A model generated the notes under the pieces. The model was given only the letters and a program-made list of their open reading frames with translations. It searched no databases and was not told the origin of the DNA. This document shows positions 39,967 to 49,875 of a DNA stretch of 64,000 bases, piece after piece (positions within the stretch are counted from its first letter, which is position 1; the number at the start of each line of letters is the position of its first letter). Origin of the DNA: Aphanomyces cochlioides (lineage: Eukaryota; Oomycota; Saprolegniomycetes; Saprolegniales; Verrucalvaceae); contig JAHQRK010000020.1 in assembly GCA_019828595.1 (NCBI GenBank), positions 1,302,001 to 1,366,000 of the forward strand, in the 5' to 3' direction. The position numbers were made by a program, and so were the translations under genes.

Positions 39967-41649
39967 CCCCATAGAATGTCCACTCAAGGTCGCCTAGATG
40001 TCACCTCTCTCGACCTGACGTCGACGCGCTATGAGGCGCACAGCCTGCTCTATGGCCTCCATATCACTAACGATCGTAACACACAAATTTGCGATAACCA
40101 ATCAGCCATTGACCTCATCACCAAGGCAAGAGACCTCAAGCGGAAGGCACTTACTCCCAAATACCGTGACCCCCATCGGGTGGAACTACGTTCATTCATG
40201 CACCTTCTTTCCCCTGAAGGATCCTTTCGAGGTACCTGGATACGCTCCCACCAAGAAAATTCCCACACGGATGACCCTATCCTCACCCAACAACGTCTAG
40301 CACTAGCACGAGCTGACTCCCTTGCCGCGGAGGCACACACGGCAACCATGCCCATGTCTTATGCTTCCCTCCTCCAACGTGACGCGTGGGAACTACGCGA
40401 CCATTCTGGCAAACCTGTTTTTGGTAACACTGGCCGTTGGCTCAATTGCATACAACAACAACGCTCCTGGGCTGCGCGCCAAGCTCTCTCAGGAAACCCT
40501 GCCCGTCATACCATGGTTGATGTTCGCACATCAACACCAAAACTCTGCCGATGGTCGGCACTGGAAACGCGCTTCTTCTGGAAAGCGACAACGTATACGC
40601 TGCATACGAATGCGCGGAAACACCGCATCCACCATGACTGGTCGCCCGTCTGCCGATGCTGTTCCCAGGACGCCTTTGACTCTCAAGAGCACCGCTTCGG
40701 CATTACTACACCCATTTGCACTGCAGCGTTGCATCTCACCAATCACATCCACCTGGCTTTAGCTGCCCAGCTCTCCTCACACTGGATGCCAGATCATGAA
40801 ATCAACCTTCCACTTCAATGCCAGTTGGTGGCTGCTTCCCAAAACCACTTTCCACTCCGACCTGCCTGGCACCACGCCACTACGCGGAATGCCTCCACAC
40901 CCCATCAAGGACCTCTCACGATGATAGCCATCTCACCCACCAAATGGGTCCTTGCTCTCCATATCCAGCGGATTATCGGTTCCCTCCAGCCGGCGAATCT
41001 CACCCCCATCCTCGCTCAACTCCAGTGGGAAAGTCCGCTTCCCACTCGCCGGCCTTACGGCTTCCTTCTCCCACGTTGGCTTTACCAAATGGCGCTCGGC
41101 TCCTTTCCTAGTCTCGCTCCACGCGACATCCTTCTTCCCCAATGGATGGGTGGCCCCAATGGAGCTCGTTTCGCAGGTCCTCTTGGACAACAGATCACAC
41201 AGATCCCTGTACCCCCCGCACACCACTCAGGCTGGTGGATTGATGCCACATACCAACCATACCCGCACACGTTGTGGTCCCAACTGGGACGAGAACTCTA
41301 TCACGCACGTGCCCATGGGACCCCACACGCCTATGTACTTGTGGTCTTCGACCAATCACCTGGGCACCGGTTTGGCATTCGCCACCACGCCAAATGGCAT
41401 GTCACCACCCCCGCTGGTAGAATTACCATGCGTCACCCGGCAACAATTGTACAAGACTCCATATCCCAGTGGAAAACGCTTCGTCGTCTGAATACACATG
41501 CAATTCACATTGGCACCATCTCCTCTGAGGAAGACCTACCAGCTGCCGAAACTTGGTACAACGTCCTACGCTCACAGGGCAGCACGCACTGGCTGCACTC
41601 CTACCCCGGACCGCAGGCCCCCCATTACCAGCTCAATGGCTATCACTGA
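39967..41649 (+). pseudogene. LINE ORF2, RNase H and C-terminal extension
   Basis: Continues in the -1 frame: LDVTSLDLTSTRYEAHSLL (catalytic Glu), IQ/TQICDNQSAIDL (catalytic Asp) and RADSLAAEAH, with THQENSHTDD-type His/Asp before it. The RNase H of retroelements removes template RNA. A CRCC...H finger (VCRCCSQDAFDSQEHRF) follows, then about 300 residues of unknown fold (WVLALHIQRIIGSL, HHSGWWIDATYQPYPHTLW, HAYVLVVFDQSPGHRFG). The extension is longer than in LINEs I know. It stops at TGA 41647-41649. Confidence 0.75.
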
Positions 41650-42168
41650 TTCACTGGTCAGCGCATACTGCTCACACCAGCGACCCCTACGCTACGCGTA
41701 CACGAGAATTTCTCCATGACCATTTCCCCACCATCTACGATGCCCCACTGGCAAACCTTCCCAACTGCGACGCTACAGACTGCCCTCTGGGCGAAAGCTC
41801 TTTGCCCTATGCGACCAGCCCAATTTCACCAACAATGGTTTCGCATTACATGGACGACCCTTCGAGCACACTGGCTGGCCACCTGCGAACGCACAATTGC
41901 AACTATCAGGCAGCAAGGCGACCACGTGGCCATGCAGACTGCAAACCGTGCGATCCGCACTAAACACCGGGCACATGATGCACTCCCAGTCGGCCATGAC
42001 GCTCGTTTGGCCAAACGGAGAACGTTCGTTGCCCAATCAGCCAAACTCTGGCTCACTCATCGCTCGATGATGCTCCATCCAGAGCAACTCCCGGTCCTTA
42101 CGCCGCCTACACGACGCCTTCGGCGAAGACCCCCCAGGAAGCCCCCTGATCCTCTTTCCGCCAGCTAA
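41650..42168 (+). pseudogene. LINE 3' terminal frame after in-frame TGA
   Basis: The frame of the RNase H segment stays open after TGA 41647-41649 for 172 codons, with helical, basic sequence (WFRITWTTLRAHWLATCER, FVAQSAKLWLTHRSMM). It may be the lost C-terminus of ORF2 or a separate small ORF. No domain is recognised. Confidence 0.4.
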
Positions 42169-42337
42169 TAGCCGCTGCGGCGCCCCCCTTGATGCCCGCC
42201 AGCATCCTTCAACAACCTTCTGTATATTGTGTGTCTGTTACCTCCGCTAGGTTAGCCCTAGTACGCGGCCTGTGGTTGCATTGCACCCGCCGAGAGAGAG
42301 AGTAACTTAACTGTGAAATAACCAATAACCAAATGTA

Positions 42338-42349
42338 GAATTACTTTCG
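42338..42349. repeat. LINE-1st copy target-site duplication, right
   Basis: GAATTACTTTCG, identical to 32386-32397. Confidence 0.85.
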
Positions 42350-43343
42350 ACTGTCTCGCAGGACCAGAGATGGATTGGCGTCATATCAAGTGCTTCTCAA
42401 AGATACCAAAGTTGCCACTACAATCTATTAAATGATATCTCTGCACTCTTCTCGTGAGCTTCGTTCGATAACTATGTAGAGTGAGTCAAGTGTTGGGCTG
42501 TCGGGGACAGCGACGATACTGTCGTGTTGAACCAAGCTCAAGTCGCCATTTTGTCTTCTTCGATCTCGCATGGAATATTCCAAGTGTCGTCACAAAATAT
42601 TTAGCTGCGGATTCTCTATCGCATGTGCGCGGATCAAAGATATCGAGTGCTGGTTGGACTGGACACCGTTTGGCCCATGCACGTAAACGTTGGATGAAGC
42701 CGACCTGATTGGAACCGCGGGGAGAAGTCTGTCGTTGCAACAAATAGGCAATTGAAAGCGGCGGCCTTGTTTAAGCCATTCACGATCGCAGCAGCATCTA
42801 CCACGTCGCTGGGTTGTGGTGAATCTAGTCGAGAGTATTTACTTAATTAGTAGCTACTTTAATGAATGGTTGTCATTAATGAGTGCAATTATGCCCCTGG
42901 CGAGGCAAAAATGTCAAATATACCTGCCTTGTCGAAGGTCTCTGTGGTTGAAGTCCGCAGGTGACAGAACACGACCTAGCTGTACGTCTTGAGAGCTCAA
43001 AATATTGTTGGTTTGCTGGTAGCTCAAAGCAGTGGCGACCTAAATCAAGAGAGAGTTCTTCTAGAAAATCAAGCTCATCAATCGCAATTGAGAGCAAAGT
43101 TTTGATCCGGGAACGTTTGGTCATTTTTCAGACGCTCTTATTCATGGTTGGCTGGAGACAGTGCTCCCAAGATTTAGCGGCGACTAAAAACTTTGCGGCG
43201 GCTAATGTTATCCATTATTCCACTCTATCAAGCAGAAAAACATCAAGACAGCTCTCCAGCGATGCGTTGAATCAACATTTCGACGATGCACTTCACATTC
43301 ATGGCCTAACCAGTGGAAAAGTTGGGGAAACACTACTATAGAC
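42350..43343. other. Intergenic, no feature
   Basis: No gene supported; the open frames at 42876-43341 on both strands have no recognisable family or promoter. Confidence 0.4.
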
Positions 43344-45107
43344 TTAACAAGCTGAGATACGCAGCACTTTCAACTTTGTGGCCGTCGAACCCTCCGCGAC
43401 GTAGGCGACCGAACCGTCAGGGAACTCGCGGAATGCCTGGTATCGGTTGCCCTTGACTCCCGCAACCGTCGCCACATCGCTCATCTTGGCTCCATCCGAT
43501 GGACTGCGCACTTGCACGTACATCTGGCGACTGCCAAATTCGCTCAAGTCGCCTCCAGAGCTTGAACCTTCCCACACTGCAAGGAGACCACCCTTGCCAA
43601 TCGACGCCAAGTGGCATGCTCGCTCGTTCGCCATAGCACCACCCAACACAATGTCCTTGTCCGACGCACCGCCCTTGCTAAAGTGCACAAGATGCACTTT
43701 CGCGTTGTTGCCCTGGCCGTTGCTCACTGTCATCCAATACCCGCTCGCCGTGTCCTTGACAATGTCGCCCAAGTTGGACGCCGCGAGGTCCACAGGGTAG
43801 ATGGTCGCGTCGGATGTGGGGAACTTGATGCGATTGTTGTTGTCCGTCTTGCAGATTCCAGTGAACTGTTTGATGCGGTCGTCGTACACGACGCGTTCGT
43901 AGCCCGAGTGCGAGCATCCCCAGTCGAACGCGTTGGCGTTCTGCACCAGCGAGCCAGACGGACTGACAATCTGCATGCGATCGCCTTGGTGAATGTTGAT
44001 GCAGCCGCCTTCCGACGTCGAGATGGCGGCGCCAAAGTACGCGGCCCAGTTGGTGCCGTCATACGCGATGCGGCCATGGTGAGCGTACCACCAGATCATA
44101 AAGACGTCTGGACCAGTCTTAGATGTGGAGTATGGTGGCAATGACGCACTCGAGTCGGTGAGTTTAGCCGCCCACGACTCCTTGCCTCCATCGTAGCGGA
44201 TCAAGTACATGTCGTAGCATGGAACTGGTGGTTTTGGTGCCGTACCGCACAAGTTGGAGGGATTACCACAGTTGAGAGTGCCGCCACCAGTCGCGTCGCG
44301 CGTACCGAGAATCACAAAACCCTTGTCGTCGCCGTGGATGTCGCCAAAGTCATGCACATTCACAGCGACCTGCGATCCCGCCACGACCTTGTCGGACGCA
44401 TCCAATTGGACCACGTACACCTTGGAGTCGCCATGGAATGCGACATACGACCCACCGCTAGGCTTTGGCGAGATCGCAAGCAGCTTGAGCGCAGCTTCGT
44501 CTTCGTTGACTGTCACGGACTGTCCCACGTCGATCTCGGTCAAGGTGATCTTTGGCGAAGCACAGAACGTGCCATTGTTTCCAGGTGTCACGACGGGTGT
44601 GGTGGTCTTAGGCGCTGCGGTTGGTGCCAAAGTGGGTGCTGAAGTTGGTGCTCTGGTTGGTGTCGTCGTCAATGGAGCAGCCGACGTTGGAGCTTTTGTC
44701 GGTGCTGCAGTCGTGGTCAATGGAGCTACTGTAGTTGTCTCCTCTGTCGGCTCTTCTGTCGGCTCTTCTGTTGGCGCTTCTGTTGTCGGGGGTAAAGTCG
44801 GCTTAGACGTCTTTGGCTTCTTCGTCTTAGGTTTCTTCGTCTTTGGTGTCTTGGTTGTTTTGATTTTGCTTGTTTCCGTGACGCTAAAGGGATGGGCTAC
44901 TGACTGTTGTGGAACGCAAGGTGCGATATCGCCGTCGATCTCAGCGATCAAGTCTTGATTTGCGAGTGGCAGGATTCCGTTCGACTGGAGAGCAATGGCT
45001 CCGTTCTCAAGGCGACAGAGACTTGCAGCGCTGACGCCTGAGAGATCAACAGTAGCCACAAACAGTGCGATGGCGGATAGAGTGCACAACGATCGAACGG
45101 ACTTCAT
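43344..45107 (-). CDS. Secreted mucin-like protein with beta-propeller-like domain
   Basis: 587 aa, one exon. A signal peptide covers residues 1-27 (basic MKSVRSLC, hydrophobic core IALFVATVDLSG, cleavage likely after GVSA). Residues about 80-105 are Lys/Thr-rich repeats (TPKTKKPKTKKPKTSKP). Residues about 106-175 form a Thr/Pro/Ala stalk (TEEPTEEPTEE, APTKAPTSAAP) suited to O-glycosylation. Residues about 180-587 are a folded region with repeated beta-rich units (YVAFHGDSKVYVVQLD, GFVILGTRDATGGG, MIWWYAHHGRIAYDGTNW, GGLLAVWEGSSSGG), most like a seven-bladed or similar propeller, with paired Cys. Probably secreted or wall-associated. The start has a near-perfect initiator 14 nt upstream. Intact; GC-rich, unlike the neighbouring transposons. 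Confidence 0.88.
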   Translation of the reverse strand: MKSVRSLCTLSAIALFVATVDLSGVSAASLCRLENGAIALQSNGILPLANQDLIAEIDGDIAPCVPQQSVAHPFSVTETSKIKTTKTPKTKKPKTKKPKTSKPTLPPTTEAPTEEPTEEPTEETTTVAPLTTTAAPTKAPTSAAPLTTTPTRAPTSAPTLAPTAAPKTTTPVVTPGNNGTFCASPKITLTEIDVGQSVTVNEDEAALKLLAISPKPSGGSYVAFHGDSKVYVVQLDASDKVVAGSQVAVNVHDFGDIHGDDKGFVILGTRDATGGGTLNCGNPSNLCGTAPKPPVPCYDMYLIRYDGGKESWAAKLTDSSASLPPYSTSKTGPDVFMIWWYAHHGRIAYDGTNWAAYFGAAISTSEGGCINIHQGDRMQIVSPSGSLVQNANAFDWGCSHSGYERVVYDDRIKQFTGICKTDNNNRIKFPTSDATIYPVDLAASNLGDIVKDTASGYWMTVSNGQGNNAKVHLVHFSKGGASDKDIVLGGAMANERACHLASIGKGGLLAVWEGSSSGGDLSEFGSRQMYVQVRSPSDGAKMSDVATVAGVKGNRYQAFREFPDGSVAYVAEGSTATKLKVLRISAC

Positions 45108-45121
45108 GCTCGAGATCGGGC

Positions 45122-45135
45122 AAATTCAAAAGTGA
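45122..45135 (-). promoter_or_regulatory. Oomycete-type initiator/flanking element, secreted protein gene
   Basis: Minus-strand TCACTTTTGAATTT, 13 of 14 positions fit TCAYTYY-N-CAWTTT. It lies 14 nt before the ATG at 45107. Confidence 0.7.
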
Positions 45136-47579
45136 GGAGTTGCTGCTCGTCGAAGGTGCAAAGGGAAAGACAGGGCGAGACAAGGATGCATGTGGACTTT
45201 GTCCAACCAGCCGGTGTTCCATTACTGAACAAGCAAACTGCCAACGCAAAGAGTGTGGAGTGCAGACTTATAAATACTACCCCAGTCGGGCAAATGTAGA
45301 GAAAGTCCAGCAAGGATAGGTACAACGAATACAACGCGTCGTCTTGGACAACTCGATCGTCGATGTCGAGGTGGTATGTCAATGCGTTACACAGAAAAAA
45401 ATAGTGTCGGCAAGTCTGCTGCCATTTTGATCAAAACGCAATTTGAAACACTTGTACAAGAAGAACATGTGAAGAGCTGCAGGTTTGTCAACTTGGGTTC
45501 ACTGGGGCGGGATCTCCAAGCACTTAACGAGAAACAACGTTACACCCGCCGTGACTCACGCTGTTCACCACAGTTTGCAAACCGCACCAACATGCTCGAC
45601 GATTGTAATCTGTGGAACTTTGACAAAATATTCGGGGAACTTGGAACCAATCGGGGGCAAAATCTGGAGCGAAGACCGATGTCAAAACAGAGTTGAATGG
45701 GTTCATTACCTGAGGTGAAGGCTTCATCCAGAGTAATTTGATCCCGTTGCGTTACCGAGTTTCACACGTGACGTTCGTCGGCCTTGCGACTGCAACTCGA
45801 AGAGTACTTATGCCACCGTCTATACTGTGCACTCCACGTCGAACGAGGCTCAGTTTTTGAGGACCTGGGTGAATCGATCACTGCTATGCTTGGGTGGCCT
45901 TCATACCGTCAATTCAAAAACAGAAGCTATCGACTGCATACAGGAGAGTCTGGTGGATCTCTGTGGCACTTGAGAAAACGCGAGATTGGCTGTTGCATCT
46001 TTATTCGCAGCAGCGGGGATTGAAGCTAAAGTTTCATTTTTTGAGTTGTACTTGCAAGCGTCACGATGGACCAAGTGGCATCTTGTTCGAAATCTACGAC
46101 TCCTCAAAGTTTCAGCGTATATCAAACTGTCATCCATGTGCCCCTCTCGGAGACAAAATGAAATCGATGGCATTCTGAAAGCAAGGAGACATCTCGTTGA
46201 GGTTGAACGGTACGTAGCTATCCATGTTGATGGTCATGCCCCTTTGAGGGACTGCAGTTGTATTTTAGGCATGGATCGACGGAGAGAGCCGCGAAAATGT
46301 CAACTCATCGATATTGTTCAGTTCCGCGCTTATCTGTTTCTATGAAGACAGACCCGCACGGTTTTGACGTGCTGATAACAATGATCAGCCCAATAATCAA
46401 CTACTTTGAGCTCGCAGAGATTGGGGATCTAGGTCAGTTTCTCAATGTCATATATAGCCGGCCATTTGAGAAACAGCATGGGGCGGTCGAAGAGTTCTCT
46501 CCTGCACACTCAAATACACGAGTATTGCCACATTTATTCTTCAGACTTGGCGAAGCCAAGGGAGAAACTTCATCCCCCAAGTGAATCTTGTCTGAGATGA
46601 TCTTGGTCGCAATTGCAAAAATGGTTGGAGAGTGGACTGCTTGGGATTCCCGGCTGAGATATCATTGTTCACTCGACTCATGCCACTTTAAAGTGCAAAA
46701 CGACAACCAGTGGAGTGGTGTTGTTTCGAAGTGCGCTGGTTGACTGGGCTTTTCATGATAATTTGTTTGACGAGTCCGACGGGAGAAATCAATCCGCAGC
46801 CATAGAGTACCCAGCACAGATGCCATGTTGAGTTGGATCCACTTCATGAAAAGTAAAAGATGGCCAGTTAAAAGAAACAGCGTCCGCAGTAAACAAACTC
46901 CTCTTGATTCTCTGTCGGATCGTGAAAAGCTCTACATCTTTACATTAGCTGGTGTTGTTTGATGGGTCGTGGCCGCTGGTGTGTCTTGCTGACATGACTC
47001 GGTGGAAAAAACGTGCCAAACACGCAACTGAGATGTTGAGTAGACTTCGTTACTGAGCGAAATCGGCCGATTCTGCCTTCGAATCTAAGCCTGATATGCA
47101 GCCAAAAAGGTTGTGAAGGAGATGTTTTGGAGTAGTGGTTGGCGTTCTAGCTTTGAGGCTCTACTTGTGAGAGCCGACTTGAATACTGTACTTGTCTACT
47201 CAACAAACTACGATTCGTGCGTCGAAATGTTGTTGGGCAAGGGAATCTTGTTCTCCAGTTGTCGTACAAGTCTCATCGCCCTCTCTCTCTCACTCAACGT
47301 TGCGTCATTCCTTTCATCTAGCACAGCACGCTTCAACACTGACGTGACTCCAATGTGCGCCTGTATATGGGGCGGTGAAACTTTGGGTGTGGACGAGCTT
47401 TCCAACAATCAAAGTCATGTGCAGGTCGATATTGATCGACGAACCCGTACAGTTTATACAGCATTTTCCTTTTCACGTTGTCTGCTTTCCATGCTCTCGC
47501 ACACCACGATAACAACGCAGGCAGTATATTGTCATGTGTTTATTATGATCGTTGGTAACTAGTTTACAAATTTGTTAGT
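45136..47579. other. Gene-poor stretch
   Basis: 2.4 kb without a supported gene or repeat. Open frames at 45376-45718, 45784-46345 and 47113-47562 overlap each other on both strands and show no domain or initiator. I also looked for GTAAGT/AG pairs and found no convincing chain. Confidence 0.4.
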
Positions 47580-48170
47580 CTATGGTAAGAAGGTTGCAAT
47601 TTCCTGAATGAGTACATCGCCTCGGAAACCAATACCTTCGGAGCTGAACAAAGCGTCCATTTCTCGGTTGACAGCGTCTGTAGGTCCGATTTCAAAATGC
47701 ACCCCAATTGTATCCTCATCAACGCATCCGAGCAGGCTTGTCAAAATGTCAAGTTCTTCATTCGTGAGAGATGGGCTGGGATTCATGACCTCTCGGTAAT
47801 GATTGAGGCAATAACCATCAATTCGAGCTGACTGGGCGCAACCAAGAGTCCATTTACACTTGCGGCCACCACCGTGTTTGATACAGCAACCTCGAGCATG
47901 GGCAATATTCTTGCAGCCGTCGGCACTGCACAACTTGCGCACACGCGTGCCGTGTTTACAGCACAGCCCATAGCGTCTGGCATTGCTTTTGCATCCGTCA
48001 ATTTGGCATTGCTGCTTTCCCCCATGTTGGACACACAAATAGCGGGCATACGTTTGGTTGGAGCAGTTTTCAACGCTACACCGAAGGCGGTACCGATGCG
48101 TGTTGCATTTGCCTTCGTAGACACTAGGCCGTGCACAGAAAGCACATTGGCTGCATGGTGTTGTTGACAT
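47580..48170 (-). CDS. Five-module Cys/His zinc-repeat protein, copy E
   Basis: 196 aa from MSTTPCSQCAFCARPSVYEG. Modules: CAFC...CNTH, CSVENC...CVQH, CQIDGC...CCKH, CSADGC...CIKH and CKWTLGC...CLNH, all C-x(2-5)-C-x9-C-x2-H with HRYRL after the first and HGGGRKC before the last. The acidic tail has LTNEELDILTSLLG and ends with an extra segment (IGFRGDVLIQEIATFLP). The start is set by the initiator at 48177-48189; the frame is open further upstream to 48266. Intact. It is the best anchored member of the family. Confidence 0.87.
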   Translation of the reverse strand: MSTTPCSQCAFCARPSVYEGKCNTHRYRLRCSVENCSNQTYARYLCVQHGGKQQCQIDGCKSNARRYGLCCKHGTRVRKLCSADGCKNIAHARGCCIKHGGGRKCKWTLGCAQSARIDGYCLNHYREVMNPSPSLTNEELDILTSLLGCVDEDTIGVHFEIGPTDAVNREMDALFSSEGIGFRGDVLIQEIATFLP

Positions 48171-48176
48171 GGTGGC

Positions 48177-48189
48177 AATTGGAAAATGA
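48177..48189 (-). promoter_or_regulatory. Oomycete-type initiator/flanking element, five-module copy E
   Basis: Minus-strand TCATTTTCCAATT followed by GCCACCATG. Every base fits TCAYTYY-N-CAWTT; this is the clearest example in the window. Confidence 0.75.
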
Positions 48190-49450
48190 CACGTTGCGAG
48201 GGATGGAAGGAGGCTGGTGACGTCCCATGGCTTGGGCATTAGCTTGCGTTTCATGACACGTTTCACGTCCCACGCTTGAGTCCCTCGTGATATTCACTGC
48301 ACGTGGAATTAGAGCACTAAAGGATCAGTTTCTCGACGTGCTTTTTGAACGAAGCGCTTAGTTCACTCAACCTTTTTGTCCCGTCGATAGAATGACCTGT
48401 CTTCGGAAATCACAGAAAAATAATCCTACTATGTATATTTCAGCCAATCAATAGTTTTTAAAAAAATTGTGCGGTGTTTAATTGGCCAAAAAACACATGT
48501 AATGAGACAGCGACTCTTACGTGCAAGTCTCAAATGGCAATCGAAAATGCCTTTATTGACTTCAAAAGGCAGGCAATCATCAGCACACTTGAGACTACCT
48601 TAGAGTTTAGTGTTTGTTCTAAGGGTGTTTAAATTGATGGTAATTAACTTTCGCCTGAATGAAGTTGTTATGATAAGTGACTCTGGAGACAAATTTGAAT
48701 TTGAATTGGCTCTTTGAAAATGCTGCATGTTGACACGTACTAGCTGTTGTTCTTTTGAAACACACTTTGCATGTAGACCTTCACGTTAGTTTATATATAA
48801 GCTCAGTAGTGATGAGAAGTGTATCCAGTGATTATCCTAAACGATATCAATTTACTATTACACCACACGATGACCGATTGAGTATATGCGTATGGCTCAT
48901 GGCACATCTGATGTCTGGACAAGTTCCTGTGGCATTTCATCGTATGAATCACTCACTACAGGCTTGCTCGTAGCAAAAGCAATTTACCCCCTTGTTTTGA
49001 TTGCTGACGTATGATAACGACGCTTTTCTCAATGTTTTTAGTTATATCTCAATAAGTTCTAAAGGATTGCAGTAGCGTATGACATATCTCTAATATAACG
49101 ATGAGTGATAAAACCACGCTAGTAGATTCCAGCCACAAGTTGAAATGAATGTGTTTTGCTCCCTGGTTCTCTTGATGCTATTTTTGGGATTTTCTCGAAA
49201 TGTGATTGGCTCATTTTCCCACAGAAAAATCCTTCTGTGGATTGCATTCCATTCGCATTCCACTCAAACTTTATTTTATTTCATACAAAACGTAGTACTA
49301 CAAATAATTAAATCATGAAAAGAATTTTGAGTATTTTGGAAAATACAGGACAAATTTTCTGTGGATGCATACAAACGGCAATATTTGTCCGATGTTTTCC
49401 GGAGAATGTGCGATCAAAAGAGACAGATAATTTATTGTAGGATATTTGTT
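48190..49450. other. AT-rich intergenic DNA, no feature
   Basis: No gene or repeat supported. Confidence 0.4.
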
Positions 49451-49875
49451 ATCAAGCACTAATCTTTTACTTGGGACCTGCGGGGCCCCCAAGTTGTTCA
49501 TTAATACGGAGTACTTCTGTGTCCAAATGGAAAAATTTATCCACTGTTCGTCCCCAGCTGTTGATGGAATTCGCCCACAGTTTTCTTCTTCACCGATGTC
49601 TCGCAGTGTCTTGTCGTTCAAATTTCCGAGAGGACGACAAAAAATATCGTGCAGTGAAGCAAACGCTAAGGTAGACTCAAAATAGAAGGTATGCACGACC
49701 AAATCCGCTCTGCCATCGCGATTCGTAGAACTCAAAGAGTTTGGTGCTTGAGTCTTTGGGAAATTGCGCCGTGATCCCATGATCCCAAACCAGGACTTTC
49801 GTTTTTGCTTTGTAGGTTAAACTACCACAGCCCCCCAACGGAAAATCTTGCTTTTTAGGTGCTTTCGACAACGTC

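Larger units (their letters stand above)
32398..42337 (+). mobile_element. Full-length LINE with RNase H (9.94 kb)
   Basis: A 12-bp direct repeat GAATTACTTTCG flanks a unit that contains, in order, a gag-like ORF1, an APE-type endonuclease, reverse transcriptase, a PHD-like finger, RNase H and a long C-terminal extension. The 3' end carries a GAGAGAGAG run (42290-42301) and no poly(A). The 5' UTR is only 45 bp before the ORF1 ATG. The element is C-rich at third codon positions, unlike the host DNA and the second LINE. I cannot assign it to a named clade. Confidence 0.88.

Noticed and set aside
39940..39975. C7 run as a programmed -1 frameshift site before RNase H
   Set aside because: Similarity to RNase H proteins is better if the break lies a little later, at AAGGTC, which points to a simple one-base loss. 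The same -1 steps occur in unrelated elements here.
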